A DNA stretch of 64,000 bases from Paenarthrobacter nicotinovorans. GTDB lineage: Bacteria; Actinomycetota; Actinomycetes; Actinomycetales; Micrococcaceae. The stretch is from assembly GCF_021919345.1 (NCBI RefSeq), contig NZ_CP089293.1, positions 3,100,001 to 3,164,000 on the forward strand, in the 5' to 3' direction. The notes beneath the pieces were generated by a model. It ran no database searches, had not been told where the DNA came from, and saw nothing but the letters and a program-made list of their open reading frames with translations. This document shows positions 17,668 to 24,960 of the stretch, one piece after another. The position numbers were made by a program, and so were the translations under genes. Numbering within the stretch: position 1 is the first letter of the stretch; each line of letters starts with the position of its first letter.

Positions 17668-18611
17668 CAGAGTGCGTTCCGTCCGCGAGTCAGCGAAAGC
17701 TGAAGGAGAGAGATCAGGATGGCGACCACGAAGAAGATCGTGGCGTTGGCCATTTGGTAGGCGTAGTCCCCGCCATTGAAGCCCGCAATCACTGTCATGG
17801 CGATGCTTCTGGTGGAGGTTCCCGGGCCACCATTCGTCAGCCCCACAATGATGTCGAAGGCGTTCAGGAAGCCCTTGAAACCGAGGATGACGTTGATTAC
17901 CACATAGCCGGCAACGAGTGGAAGCGTGATCCTTGTCAGCTGCTGGAACTTTCCGGCACCATCGATCTCGGCGGCCTCGTAGACATCCCCCGGCACGGCC
18001 ACCAGCCCCGCGATGTAGATCAGCAATGCTCCCGGAACGGCCTGCCAGGCAGTCACCAGCACCACCGCGATCCATGCGAGGTCCGGGTTGGCCAGCAGGC
18101 TGTTTTCCAACCACGGGATTCCTGCCGCAGCGCCGGCCGCGGGCAGGGAATTCGAGAACAGGAAGTTGAAGACGTAAGCGATGATGATGCCGGAGACCAC
18201 CATCGGAATAACGAAGACCGTCCGCAGTGCTGTCTTCATCCGGATGCGCGCGGTCAGTCCCACAGCCAGCAGGAAGGCAACCAGGTTGACGGCGATTACC
18301 GTGACGATCGAAAAACCGAACGTGAACAGGTAGCTCTGCAGGATGGCAGGATCACTGAAGATCGCGATGTAGTTGGTGAGGCCGACGAAGTCCCAGTCCC
18401 CGATTCCGATGGAGTCGGTGAAGCTGAAGAAGATGCCGATAATGCCGGGAACCGTGATGGCCAGGGTGAACAGGACCAGGCTCGGCACCAGGAAGAAGTA
18501 GAAGATGGGTTCCACCCGGCGCTTGCTCCGCAGTGCGGGGCCGGCCTTTTGCCGGCGGGCTCGCTCTTGGCCGGACGTGGTGGATGTGGATGACGTGGTC
18601 ATGCTGGACAT
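17667..18611 (-). CDS. CUT1 sugar ABC transporter permease (MalF-like)
   Basis: A 314-residue membrane subunit with a basic N-terminal tail and six hydrophobic helices. The coupling loop is PGDVYEAAEIDGAGKFQQLTRITLPLV, followed by FIVGLTNGGPGTST-like sequence typical of this subunit. It starts 22 bases after the binding-protein stop. Together with the MalG-like partner it forms the channel for an alpha-glucoside, inferred from the adjoining GH13 enzyme. Confidence 0.92.
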   Translation of the reverse strand: MSSMTTSSTSTTSGQERARRQKAGPALRSKRRVEPIFYFFLVPSLVLFTLAITVPGIIGIFFSFTDSIGIGDWDFVGLTNYIAIFSDPAILQSYLFTFGFSIVTVIAVNLVAFLLAVGLTARIRMKTALRTVFVIPMVVSGIIIAYVFNFLFSNSLPAAGAAAGIPWLENSLLANPDLAWIAVVLVTAWQAVPGALLIYIAGLVAVPGDVYEAAEIDGAGKFQQLTRITLPLVAGYVVINVILGFKGFLNAFDIIVGLTNGGPGTSTRSIAMTVIAGFNGGDYAYQMANATIFFVVAILISLLQLSLTRGRNAL

Positions 18612-18633
18612 GTCTGACTCCCTGGAATCTGCA

Positions 18634-19899
18634 CTACTGGCGGAACGCCAGCCGCGCCCAATCTGCGTCGAGTGTGCGGAGGGTGGATGCAGGGGATGCG
18701 CCGAAGACGATTGCCTGCGTGTAGTTCATGATGGGGATGGTGCGCGGAACCAGTACCGATGGGCCTTGGTACACGCGGGACTGCTCGAAGTACTCCACCA
18801 TTCCCGCAACCCGGGGGTCGGTGGCCTTGGCGGAATCCTTGGTGGGCGCAAAGCCCAGCTGCGATGCGTTGTAGGAGTCGATTACTTCAGGACGGTAGAG
18901 GTACTCCAGGAAGTCGCGCGCGGCTTCCTTGTGCTGTGACGCTTCCGGGATCCAGGCCGCAAGGTCGACGTTGACGCGGACGCGCAGATCCTGGGGGTCC
19001 TCGGTCATCGGCAAGGGGAACGTACCCAGGTCCATGCCGGGGGCCGTCTTGGCAATTTCACTGAACGCCCAGGGGCCCTGCAGGTACATGGCCGCCTTGC
19101 CTTGGGAGAACGCGAGGTTGCCGTCCCCGTACGCCCGGCTCGCGGCATCCTTGTTGACGTAGTTCTGCGCCAGCGTCAGCATCTTCCCCACGGGCTGGTC
19201 AAAGTCCTTTTGGAAGGACGCCGATGAATCCGGCCCCACCCGGGTGCCTTCGGCGTCGAGCTTCTTGAAGAAGTCAAGGGTGTCCACTTGGCCGCCCACC
19301 GAGTAGTCGAACCATCCTTGCGCAATCGTCCAGTCGTCCTTCCACGTGGCGTAGAAGGGGGTGACGCCCGCTGCCTTCAGGGCATCACACGCTGCGATCA
19401 GTTCGCTCCAGGTCCTGGGCACGGCGATGTTGTGCGCTGCGAAGATCTCCTTGTTGTAGATCACCGAGGACGCCATGACCGAGTACGGCAATGCACTGGT
19501 GCGGCCGGGATAGGAACCGTACTGGTCCATAAGCGGCTGGAGGTCCCCACGGATACGGCCGGCAGCTTCAGTGCCGGACAAGTCACTGAGTGCTCCCCTT
19601 TGCACGAAGCGGGAAGTCTCCATGTTGTAGTTCGCCAAGGCCACGTCCGGCGGGTTGCCCCTGACGAAGCTGGCCGAAACGACGTCAACGCCAGAGGTGT
19701 CCAGTACTACCTCGGTTTTGTCCTGGGAGGCGTTGTAGTCTGCGACGAGCTTGGTCATGAAGCCGATGGCCTCCCGCTTGCTGAAGGTGAAGCGGATGGT
19801 CTCCTTGCCTGGTGCCCCGGTACAGCCCGAGAGGAGACCGGCCAGGAGGGCCAACCCCAAAACCATCGCCGCCAGGCGTTTCCTGCGCGTTGCTTTCAC
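18634..19899 (-). CDS. CUT1 sugar-binding lipoprotein
   Basis: Extracytoplasmic solute-binding protein of 421 residues. I start it at GTG 19899 (VKATRRKRLAAM): this gives a compact lipoprotein signal with LSGC and Cys26 and has GGAG close upstream. ATG at 19944 would add 15 residues before the basic region. Family signatures include SVIYNKEIFAAHNI, PRTWSELIAACDALKAAG and GKAAMYLQGPWAF. It is the first gene of the alpha-glucoside transport operon and diverges from the ROK regulator. Confidence 0.9.
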   Translation of the reverse strand: MKATRRKRLAAMVLGLALLAGLLSGCTGAPGKETIRFTFSKREAIGFMTKLVADYNASQDKTEVVLDTSGVDVVSASFVRGNPPDVALANYNMETSRFVQRGALSDLSGTEAAGRIRGDLQPLMDQYGSYPGRTSALPYSVMASSVIYNKEIFAAHNIAVPRTWSELIAACDALKAAGVTPFYATWKDDWTIAQGWFDYSVGGQVDTLDFFKKLDAEGTRVGPDSSASFQKDFDQPVGKMLTLAQNYVNKDAASRAYGDGNLAFSQGKAAMYLQGPWAFSEIAKTAPGMDLGTFPLPMTEDPQDLRVRVNVDLAAWIPEASQHKEAARDFLEYLYRPEVIDSYNASQLGFAPTKDSAKATDPRVAGMVEYFEQSRVYQGPSVLVPRTIPIMNYTQAIVFGASPASTLRTLDADWARLAFRQ

Positions 19900-19994
19900 A
19901 GACTCCGTAGTCCTTTCGTCGCGGGAACTCCGGATGGCTTCCATGCCATGGCGGAGTGGCCGGCCGCGGCCTCGTCCCCAACTTTTGATAGGTG

Positions 19995-20004
19995 ATAAAT
20001 TTAT
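19995..20004. promoter_or_regulatory. variant operator palindrome in the leader of the sugar operon
   Basis: ATAAATTTAT is a perfect 10-base palindrome related to the CTAAATTTAG sites at 20068-20094 and 16702-16711. It lies just downstream of the predicted promoter of the binding-protein gene, the expected position for a downstream repressor site. Confidence 0.45.
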
Positions 20005-20016
20005 AACCCATCGATA

Positions 20017-20045
20017 ATGTTGGGTGATGGGCGCCACAGCGTCAA
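20017..20045 (-). promoter_or_regulatory. candidate promoter of the sugar-transport operon
   Basis: Minus-strand TTGACG (20040-20045) with a weak CAACAT -10 (20017-20022) at 17-base spacing. It is bracketed by the operator-like palindromes. The -10 match is poor, so the exact start is uncertain. Confidence 0.35.
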
Positions 20046-20067
20046 GTGATGGACGAAATGTGTTGTC

Positions 20068-20094
20068 ATCTAAATTTATGCACTAAATTTAGAT
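20068..20094. promoter_or_regulatory. double operator in the ROK/binding-protein divergent region
   Basis: An inverted repeat with 11-base arms: ATCTAAATTTA (20068-20078), a 5-base spacer that includes one extra operator base, and TAAATTTAGAT (20084-20094). Each half contains the same core as the alpha-glucosidase operator. On the plus strand it overlaps TTGTCA (20063-20068) and the following -10 window of the ROK gene, so autoregulation is likely. Confidence 0.7.
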
Positions 20095-20145
20095 GCACCG
20101 TCCCGTCACTCCGATGGGCGGCTTCCTCATCCATCGGGAGTCGGA

Positions 20146-21375
20146 ATGCTGACCGGAACTGCTCCGTCCACCCAACTCGTCCGCCGGGTCAATGCCGGCG
20201 CGATGCTCAAGGCCATGCGCGGCGCCGGAGTGGTGACAGGCACGGAACTGATGGCGTCCACCGGACTCTCCCGCGCCACGGTCATCTCCATCTGCGACGA
20301 ACTGGTCAGGCTCGGGTGGCTCCAGGAACTGGAGAACCAGCGGGGAGCCGGGGAATACGTCAAAGGCAGGCCGGCCCGACGCTTCGTTTTCGACGACAGC
20401 GCGGCCACCGTGATCGGAATCGACATCGGCGCCAACAAGATCACCGCGATCGTGGCTGACATGGCCGGCACTCCACTCTCCCAAGTCACCATGTCCTTCC
20501 GGACGGACACCGTGGGCGCCGATGAGCGTGCCGATGTCCTGGACAAGATCGCAGCCGACGCGTTGGAGAAGGCGGGCGCGACAGCGGACTCCGTACTGGC
20601 CGTTTCCGTCGGAGTTGCTGCCCCGGTCAGCCGTGACGGGGAAGTCCTGACCGCCCAGGAATTCTGGAAGTCCTTCGATGTCCGCGGGATCATCTCCGAG
20701 CGGCATGGATGGAAAGTACTCCTGGAAAACGATGCCAACCTGGCCGCGTTGGCCGAGCGATGGCAGGGCACAGCCCAAGGCGTGGACAACCTGGTGGTCA
20801 TGCTGGCCGGCGACCGGCTGGGTTCCGGCATCCTGGAGTCCGGCCGCTTGCTGCACGGCCAGCGTGGCGGATTCGGGGAGCTCGGGTTCCTCGAAAACGT
20901 GGACGGCGTGGGCGACACCTACGGAATAGCCCACTACGCAGTGCTCTGGGGACAGGAGGCCCTTGAATCGCCGGGGGACAACTCGGTACTGGGCGAACTC
21001 TGCGGCCACGATCCCGCCGCACTGACCGCTGAAATGGTCTTCAAGGCAGCGGCCGACGGCGACCACGCCGCCTTGAAGGCCCTGGAGCGCGTGGCAGGGC
21101 GCATGGCCCGGGTGATCGGTTCCATCTCCACGTTGGTCAACCCTGAGCTGGTGGTCATTGCAGGCGGCGTGGCACCCTCGGCCCAAGCTTTGCTTCCTGG
21201 CATTGCGAAGCAGCTGCCGGACTTCACATTCACTCCCCCGCGGCTGGCTGCCTCGGTCCTGGGCGACGGGATCGTGTCGCTTGGCGCGATCCGCCACGCC
21301 CTGGACTACGTAGAGGAACACGCCCTGGACCTTTACCCGGCGTCCTTACCGAAACACCCGGCGTCGAAACACTAA
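20146..21375 (+). CDS. ROK-family (NagC/XylR-like) transcriptional regulator
   Basis: A 409-residue repressor-type ROK protein. An N-terminal winged helix (about 20-70: MLKAMRGAGVVTGTELMASTGLSRATVISICDEL in summary form) is followed by an ASKHA sugar-kinase-like domain with GIDIGANKITAIVAD (phosphate-1-like loop). Where ROK proteins usually have the zinc-binding CxCGxxGC cluster after the GExG motif, this protein reads GFGELGFLENVDGVG with no cysteine. It most likely senses the imported alpha-glucoside and controls its own gene, the transport operon and the glucosidase. Ribosome site GGGAG precedes the ATG. The last codons merge into a 15-bp tandem repeat. Confidence 0.88.
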   Translation: MLTGTAPSTQLVRRVNAGAMLKAMRGAGVVTGTELMASTGLSRATVISICDELVRLGWLQELENQRGAGEYVKGRPARRFVFDDSAATVIGIDIGANKITAIVADMAGTPLSQVTMSFRTDTVGADERADVLDKIAADALEKAGATADSVLAVSVGVAAPVSRDGEVLTAQEFWKSFDVRGIISERHGWKVLLENDANLAALAERWQGTAQGVDNLVVMLAGDRLGSGILESGRLLHGQRGGFGELGFLENVDGVGDTYGIAHYAVLWGQEALESPGDNSVLGELCGHDPAALTAEMVFKAAADGDHAALKALERVAGRMARVIGSISTLVNPELVVIAGGVAPSAQALLPGIAKQLPDFTFTPPRLAASVLGDGIVSLGAIRHALDYVEEHALDLYPASLPKHPASKH

Positions 21376-21434
21376 GCGTCGACACATACAGCGCAGAAAC
21401 ACTAAGCGTCGACACATAAAGCGCCGAAAAACAG
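21360..21434. repeat. 15-bp tandem repeat, five units, at a convergent gene junction
   Basis: Five consecutive 15-base units on the theme AGCGTCGAMACACTA (starting 21360, 21375, 21390, 21405, 21420). Alternating units are most alike, so a 30-base higher-order period is visible. The first unit encodes the end and stop of the ROK protein (PASKH), itself a repeat of the preceding PASLPKH, and the last ends ten bases before the antiporter stop. Confidence 0.8.
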
Positions 21435-21443
21435 AGTGGCCGA

Positions 21444-23015
21444 TTAGTCCGGCATCGACATGGTGCGCAGGTCCAGCTGACGCAGGACTCTGTCCGCGAC
21501 CTCGGGGTCGGTCCCCAATTCGTTGCGGGCTGCCACCACTTCCTGGCGTGCCGCATCGAGGGCAATGGTCTGCACGGCGATGGACAGTTCGCGTCCCCGC
21601 TTGCGCTTTTCGGCCGCCGATTCATTCCGCAAGGTGCCGTCCAGCAGTTCGGCGTGGAGACGCCGCATCTTCTCCTTGATCAAGGCAACCTTCTCCGGCG
21701 GAAGTTCCTTCATGAGATCGTGCTCCTTGAGCGCGGCAACTGCGGCAGACTGGGCCCGCTTGGCCAGCTCCTTGGCTGCGTCCTTTTCATGGGAGCCGTC
21801 CTCCGTGGCGTCCAGAACCCGCATCAGCCATGGGAGGGTTAGCCCGGGAAGAACCAGGGTGGCCAGAAGCACGGCGCAGGAAATGACCAGGATCTCGTGC
21901 CGGGCCGGGAAATCGCTGCCATCAGGCAACGTCAGCGGCAGTGCCAACGCAAGCGCCAACGTGGCAAGCCCGCGCATTCCGCACCAGGTCAGGATCAGCA
22001 CCTCCTTGGGCGAGGTGGGCTGCAGGAGGTTGCGCCGCCGTCGGGCCGTCAGGGCAAGCAGCCCAAGCCATAGGTACCGCACCACGAAAACAAGAACACA
22101 GATGACAACCGCCATCCCGATCATCCCGAAGATGGCTGTTCCTTCGTCCCGGATGACCTGGCGGATTTCCAGCCCCACCAGGCCGAAGGCAAGGCCCGTG
22201 GCGAGCAGCTCCACCACGTCCCAGAACGCCGTCCTGGTGACGCGCTCAGCGGCATCCTGCGGACGCGCATGGCGCTGCAGTTCCAAAGCGGTGACGACGA
22301 CGGCCACCACACCTGAGGCGTGGAGCTCTTCGGCGAGGATGTACGCCGCAAAAGGAACCACCAAGGTCACGGCGCTGCGGGCCACCATGGACGTCACCAG
22401 CTTGGTGATGAACCGGGTCAGCAAGCCCATGGCAATGCCGATCACCACAGCCAGTGCCGCGCCCAGCACGAACTGGGGGATCACCTCCGGGCCCACTTCC
22501 TTGCCGGACATCGTGGCGGCCACGGCGGCCTGGAAGATCACGATGGCCGCGGCATCGTTGAAGAGGCCTTCGCTTTGCAGGACCGTCACGAGCCGGCGCG
22601 GCATATGCACCCGCCCGGCCACGGACTCCACCGCCACGGGATCGGGGGGCGCCACCATGGCACCCAAGGCGATCGCAGCAGGGATTCCAATGCCCGGAAT
22701 CATGAGCCAGGCAGCACCGGCCACCGCAGCCGTGGAGACCACGACCAGGGCAACTGCCAGCAGCAGCAGTGTCCGCCAGCGCACCCGGAACACCGCCCAC
22801 GAACTCTTCTGCGCCGTGGCGAACAGCAACGGAGGAAGGAAGATCGGCAGGATCAGTTCCGGCGAAATCTCAAACTCGGGGAAGCCCGGAATGAAGGTGA
22901 GCGCGACCGCAAGGAGCAGCATCAGGACCGGATAAGGAAGCCGGAGCCGGTCCCCCAGGCCAACAGCAACCACCGTTGCAAGCAGCAATCCGACTATGAG
23001 CGCCAGCTGATCCAT
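21444..23015 (-). CDS. CPA1-family Na+/H+ antiporter
   Basis: A 523-residue cation/proton antiporter with about 12 membrane segments. The ion-binding core is visible in VAPPDPVAVESV and the following GLFNDAAAIVIF (ND pair), and the FLPPLLFATAQ segment is typical of NhaP/YjcE-like CPA1 proteins. A charged cytoplasmic tail of about 120 residues (Lys/Glu/Ala-rich, possibly helical coiled) follows. Start chosen at ATG 23015 with AGGA upstream instead of the longer frame. Role: pH and sodium homeostasis at the cytoplasmic membrane. Confidence 0.92.
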   Translation of the reverse strand: MDQLALIVGLLLATVVAVGLGDRLRLPYPVLMLLLAVALTFIPGFPEFEISPELILPIFLPPLLFATAQKSSWAVFRVRWRTLLLLAVALVVVSTAAVAGAAWLMIPGIGIPAAIALGAMVAPPDPVAVESVAGRVHMPRRLVTVLQSEGLFNDAAAIVIFQAAVAATMSGKEVGPEVIPQFVLGAALAVVIGIAMGLLTRFITKLVTSMVARSAVTLVVPFAAYILAEELHASGVVAVVVTALELQRHARPQDAAERVTRTAFWDVVELLATGLAFGLVGLEIRQVIRDEGTAIFGMIGMAVVICVLVFVVRYLWLGLLALTARRRRNLLQPTSPKEVLILTWCGMRGLATLALALALPLTLPDGSDFPARHEILVISCAVLLATLVLPGLTLPWLMRVLDATEDGSHEKDAAKELAKRAQSAAVAALKEHDLMKELPPEKVALIKEKMRRLHAELLDGTLRNESAAEKRKRGRELSIAVQTIALDAARQEVVAARNELGTDPEVADRVLRQLDLRTMSMPD

Positions 23016-23142
23016 GTTCCTGCTTCCCCGGATGGTGTAAGGCCCTTCCCCGGGCAACACCGGAAAAGTTCCCTACCAACATATCCCGAGGCACAGGCCT
23101 TCCCCCGACCGCAGCCCACCCATGATGGAACCGGTCCGGGTG

Positions 23143-23799
23143 TCAGTCCTTGGTGAGGGCGTCCACCACGTCCTCGGTCCCGTCCTTGAACGGGATGGTA
23201 CGTCCAACGGTCCCGGGCAGTTCCAGGACAGCCGCAGCGACGAGCGCAACATTGGCCCGGGAGGTCCCGGTGCCCCCGCCCGGGTTTTCCGGGTTCAGCT
23301 CGATCAGGCCAGTGGCGGGGTCGTCCGTCAGGGTGCCAGGGCCCAAAACAGTCCAGTCCAGCTCGGTGCCGCGCAGGTAGTCATCGGCCGCGGCCTTGGA
23401 CTCCGCGTAGGCGAAGAAGGGGTTCTCCGGAGGGACCCCGTGATCCTTGGAAGCACCGAGGTAGGAAACCATGACATACCTTTGGACGTCCGCTTCTGCC
23501 GCGGCGACCATGGAACGGATGGCAGCGTCCCGGTCCACGGCGTATGTCCTGGCAGGATTGCCTCCGCCTGCGCCTGCGGACCAGACCACGGCGTCATGGC
23601 CCCGGAGCGCTTGGGCGAGTTCCGCCGTCGTCGAATTTTCAACGTCGAGCACCTCGGCGGAGGCGCCCGTCTCCGTGACATCCGCCACGTGGTCGGGATT
23701 GCGGATGAACGACGTGACGTCGTGACCTTCACCACTAAGAATCCGGGACAGATGCAGGGCCACTTTCCCGTGGCCGCCAATAATCGCGATTCGGCTCAT
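23143..23799 (-). CDS. NAD(P)-binding SDR/NmrA-like protein
   Basis: An atypical short-chain dehydrogenase of 218 residues. The glycine-rich IIGGHGKVALHL at the N-terminus binds the cofactor, VWSAGAGGGNPARTYAVDRDA follows, and YVMVSYLGA/FAYAESKAAADDYLR supplies a YxxxK-like pair. Homologues act as NADP sensors, flavin-reductase-like proteins or epimerases; the substrate is not evident. ATG 23799 is chosen because it places the nucleotide motif at the very N-terminus. Confidence 0.82.
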   Translation of the reverse strand: MSRIAIIGGHGKVALHLSRILSGEGHDVTSFIRNPDHVADVTETGASAEVLDVENSTTAELAQALRGHDAVVWSAGAGGGNPARTYAVDRDAAIRSMVAAAEADVQRYVMVSYLGASKDHGVPPENPFFAYAESKAAADDYLRGTELDWTVLGPGTLTDDPATGLIELNPENPGGGTGTSRANVALVAAAVLELPGTVGRTIPFKDGTEDVVDALTKD

Positions 23800-23821
23800 G
23801 GACCCATTGTGTCCCATAAAC

Positions 23822-23870
23822 GAAAAACCCCGCAGATAAACGAGAAACCCCGCAGACAACATCTGCGGGG
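23822..23870 (-). terminator. tandem terminator of tRNA-Met
   Basis: On the minus strand, CCCCGCAGAT can pair with TCTGCGGGG (followed by TTTCTCGTTT) or with a second downstream ATCTGCGGGG (followed by TTTTTCG). Three copies of the same 9-10 base stem sequence therefore give two alternative intrinsic terminators in series, starting 10 bases after the tRNA. Confidence 0.8.
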
Positions 23871-23880
23871 TCTTGCTCTG

Positions 23881-23954
23881 TAGCGGTGGGGAGGCTCGAT
23901 CTCCCGACCTCACGATTATGAGTCGTGCGCTCTAACCAACTGAGCTACACCGCC
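23881..23954 (-). tRNA. tRNA-Met (CAT), elongator type
   Basis: A 74-base cloverleaf: acceptor GGCGGTG/CACCGCT, D-loop AGCTCAGTTGGTTAGAGC, anticodon stem CACGA/TCGTG with loop CTCATAA, T-arm GGGAG-ATCGAGC-CTCCC and discriminator A. CCA is not encoded. The 1-72 pair is G-T, and the T-loop begins with A rather than T. The anticodon CAT and lack of initiator features support elongator Met; an Ile (lysidine) tRNA is less likely. Confidence 0.92.
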
Positions 23955-23963
23955 ACGAATGAG

Positions 23964-24004
23964 AAAAACCTGTGCCAAGCCGGTCAAAACCGCCTTGACA
24001 CAGG
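23964..24004 (-). terminator. terminator between tRNA-Thr and tRNA-Met
   Basis: Minus-strand hairpin with arms CCTGTGtCAAGgCGGT and ACCGGCTTGgCACAGG around a TTTG loop, followed directly by TTTTT. It begins 12 bases after the 3' end of tRNA-Thr, so the two tRNAs are probably separate units despite being 61 bases apart. Confidence 0.8.
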
Positions 24005-24015
24005 CCCTCATCCAG

Positions 24016-24087
24016 AGCCCCCCACCGGAATCGATCCGGTGACCTCGTTCTTACCAAGAACGCGCTCTACCACTGAGCTAGGGGGGC
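24016..24087 (-). tRNA. tRNA-Thr (GGT)
   Basis: A 72-base cloverleaf: acceptor GCCCCCC/GGGGGGC, D-loop AGCTCAGTGGTAGAGC, anticodon stem CGTTC/GAACG with loop TTGGTAA (anticodon GGT), T-arm CACCGG-ATCGATT-CCGGTG and discriminator T. CCA is not encoded. Confidence 0.92.
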
Positions 24088-24205
24088 AACGAGTAAATAC
24101 TCTACCGGACGTTTTCAGAAGCTACAAATCGGCGAATCGACGGGGAAAAACGGCGTCGACACAATTTGCAAAGACGCACTTTTGCTGATCTACAAACGGA
24201 GAAAA

Positions 24206-24748
24206 TCAGGGCAGGCGCAGCACTTGGCCCGGGTAGATCTGGTCGGGATTGGGCACCGTGTCCGCATTGCTTGCGATCAAGGCACCAAGGTCCACTCCGA
24301 ACTGCGCAGCGATCCCGCTCATGGTGTCCCCCTGCTCCACCACGACTTCGGTGACACGCGGCGCCACCGGCCCTGGCTGTCCTGTCCCTGCTGCGGCCTC
24401 AGCGGCCGCCTCCTGCGCCTGTGGCTGCACTTCCGGGGCATCGGGTTCCAGTCCCTCCTGCGAGGCCTCCTCTGCGGCTGCAGCGTCCGCTGCTGCCTGC
24501 TGCTGCGCAGCTTGGGCTGCCGCGGCTTCGGCTGCGGCAGTGTCCGATGCTGAAACCTCGACGGCGGCGGCGTCCTCCGCGGCCTGGGTCACGGCAGTCT
24601 GGTCCTCCTGGGGCGCGGACGTGACGCTGTCCGCAGGAACGCTGTCCGTGTGCTGCCTGTCGTCGTGCTCTGTGTCCCTATGTTCTCGGTCCCCGTCTTT
24701 CTTGTCCCCGAAGCCAAGGTTCTTCTTCAAGTTATCCAGCAATCCCAT
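24206..24748 (-). CDS. LysM-domain protein with long Ala/Glu-rich linker
   Basis: A 180-residue protein. The N-terminus MGLLDNLKKNLGFGDKK has no signal peptide; residues about 40-125 are a low-complexity Ala/Glu/Gln stretch; the last 50 residues form one LysM domain (VEQGDTMSGIAAQFGVDLGALIASN, then IYPGQVLRLP), which binds N-acetylglucosamine polymers. The absence of a visible secretion signal is odd for a peptidoglycan-binding domain, but the N-terminal layout matches YgaU/LysM-like cytosolic proteins. Start set at the ATG behind AGGGGAG. Confidence 0.8.
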   Translation of the reverse strand: MGLLDNLKKNLGFGDKKDGDREHRDTEHDDRQHTDSVPADSVTSAPQEDQTAVTQAAEDAAAVEVSASDTAAAEAAAAQAAQQQAAADAAAAEEASQEGLEPDAPEVQPQAQEAAAEAAAGTGQPGPVAPRVTEVVVEQGDTMSGIAAQFGVDLGALIASNADTVPNPDQIYPGQVLRLP

Positions 24749-24893
24749 GGAGCACTCCCCTGTTCTGCGCGGTTCGGTCTGTGCCTCGATCGTACGGCCG
24801 GTGTCAGCCGGGCGGAACCCGGTCCTGCCCGATATCCCGCTGCACAACGCGAAGGGTCGGGCGAACAAGACCGGGACTGGCCCGTTAAATGCC

Positions 24894-24925
24894 TCAGGGG
24901 GCCGGCTCGAAAGCCGGCCCCCTGA
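24894..24925. terminator. hairpin after the RNA helicase gene
   Basis: Perfect 14-base arms (TCAGGGGGCCGGCT and AGCCGGCCCCCTGA) around a CGAA tetraloop, 36 bases after the helicase stop. Very stable, without a T-tract. Confidence 0.7.
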
Positions 24926-24960
24926 AGGGAACTACCTAATGTTTACTACCGGGCTGGTGT

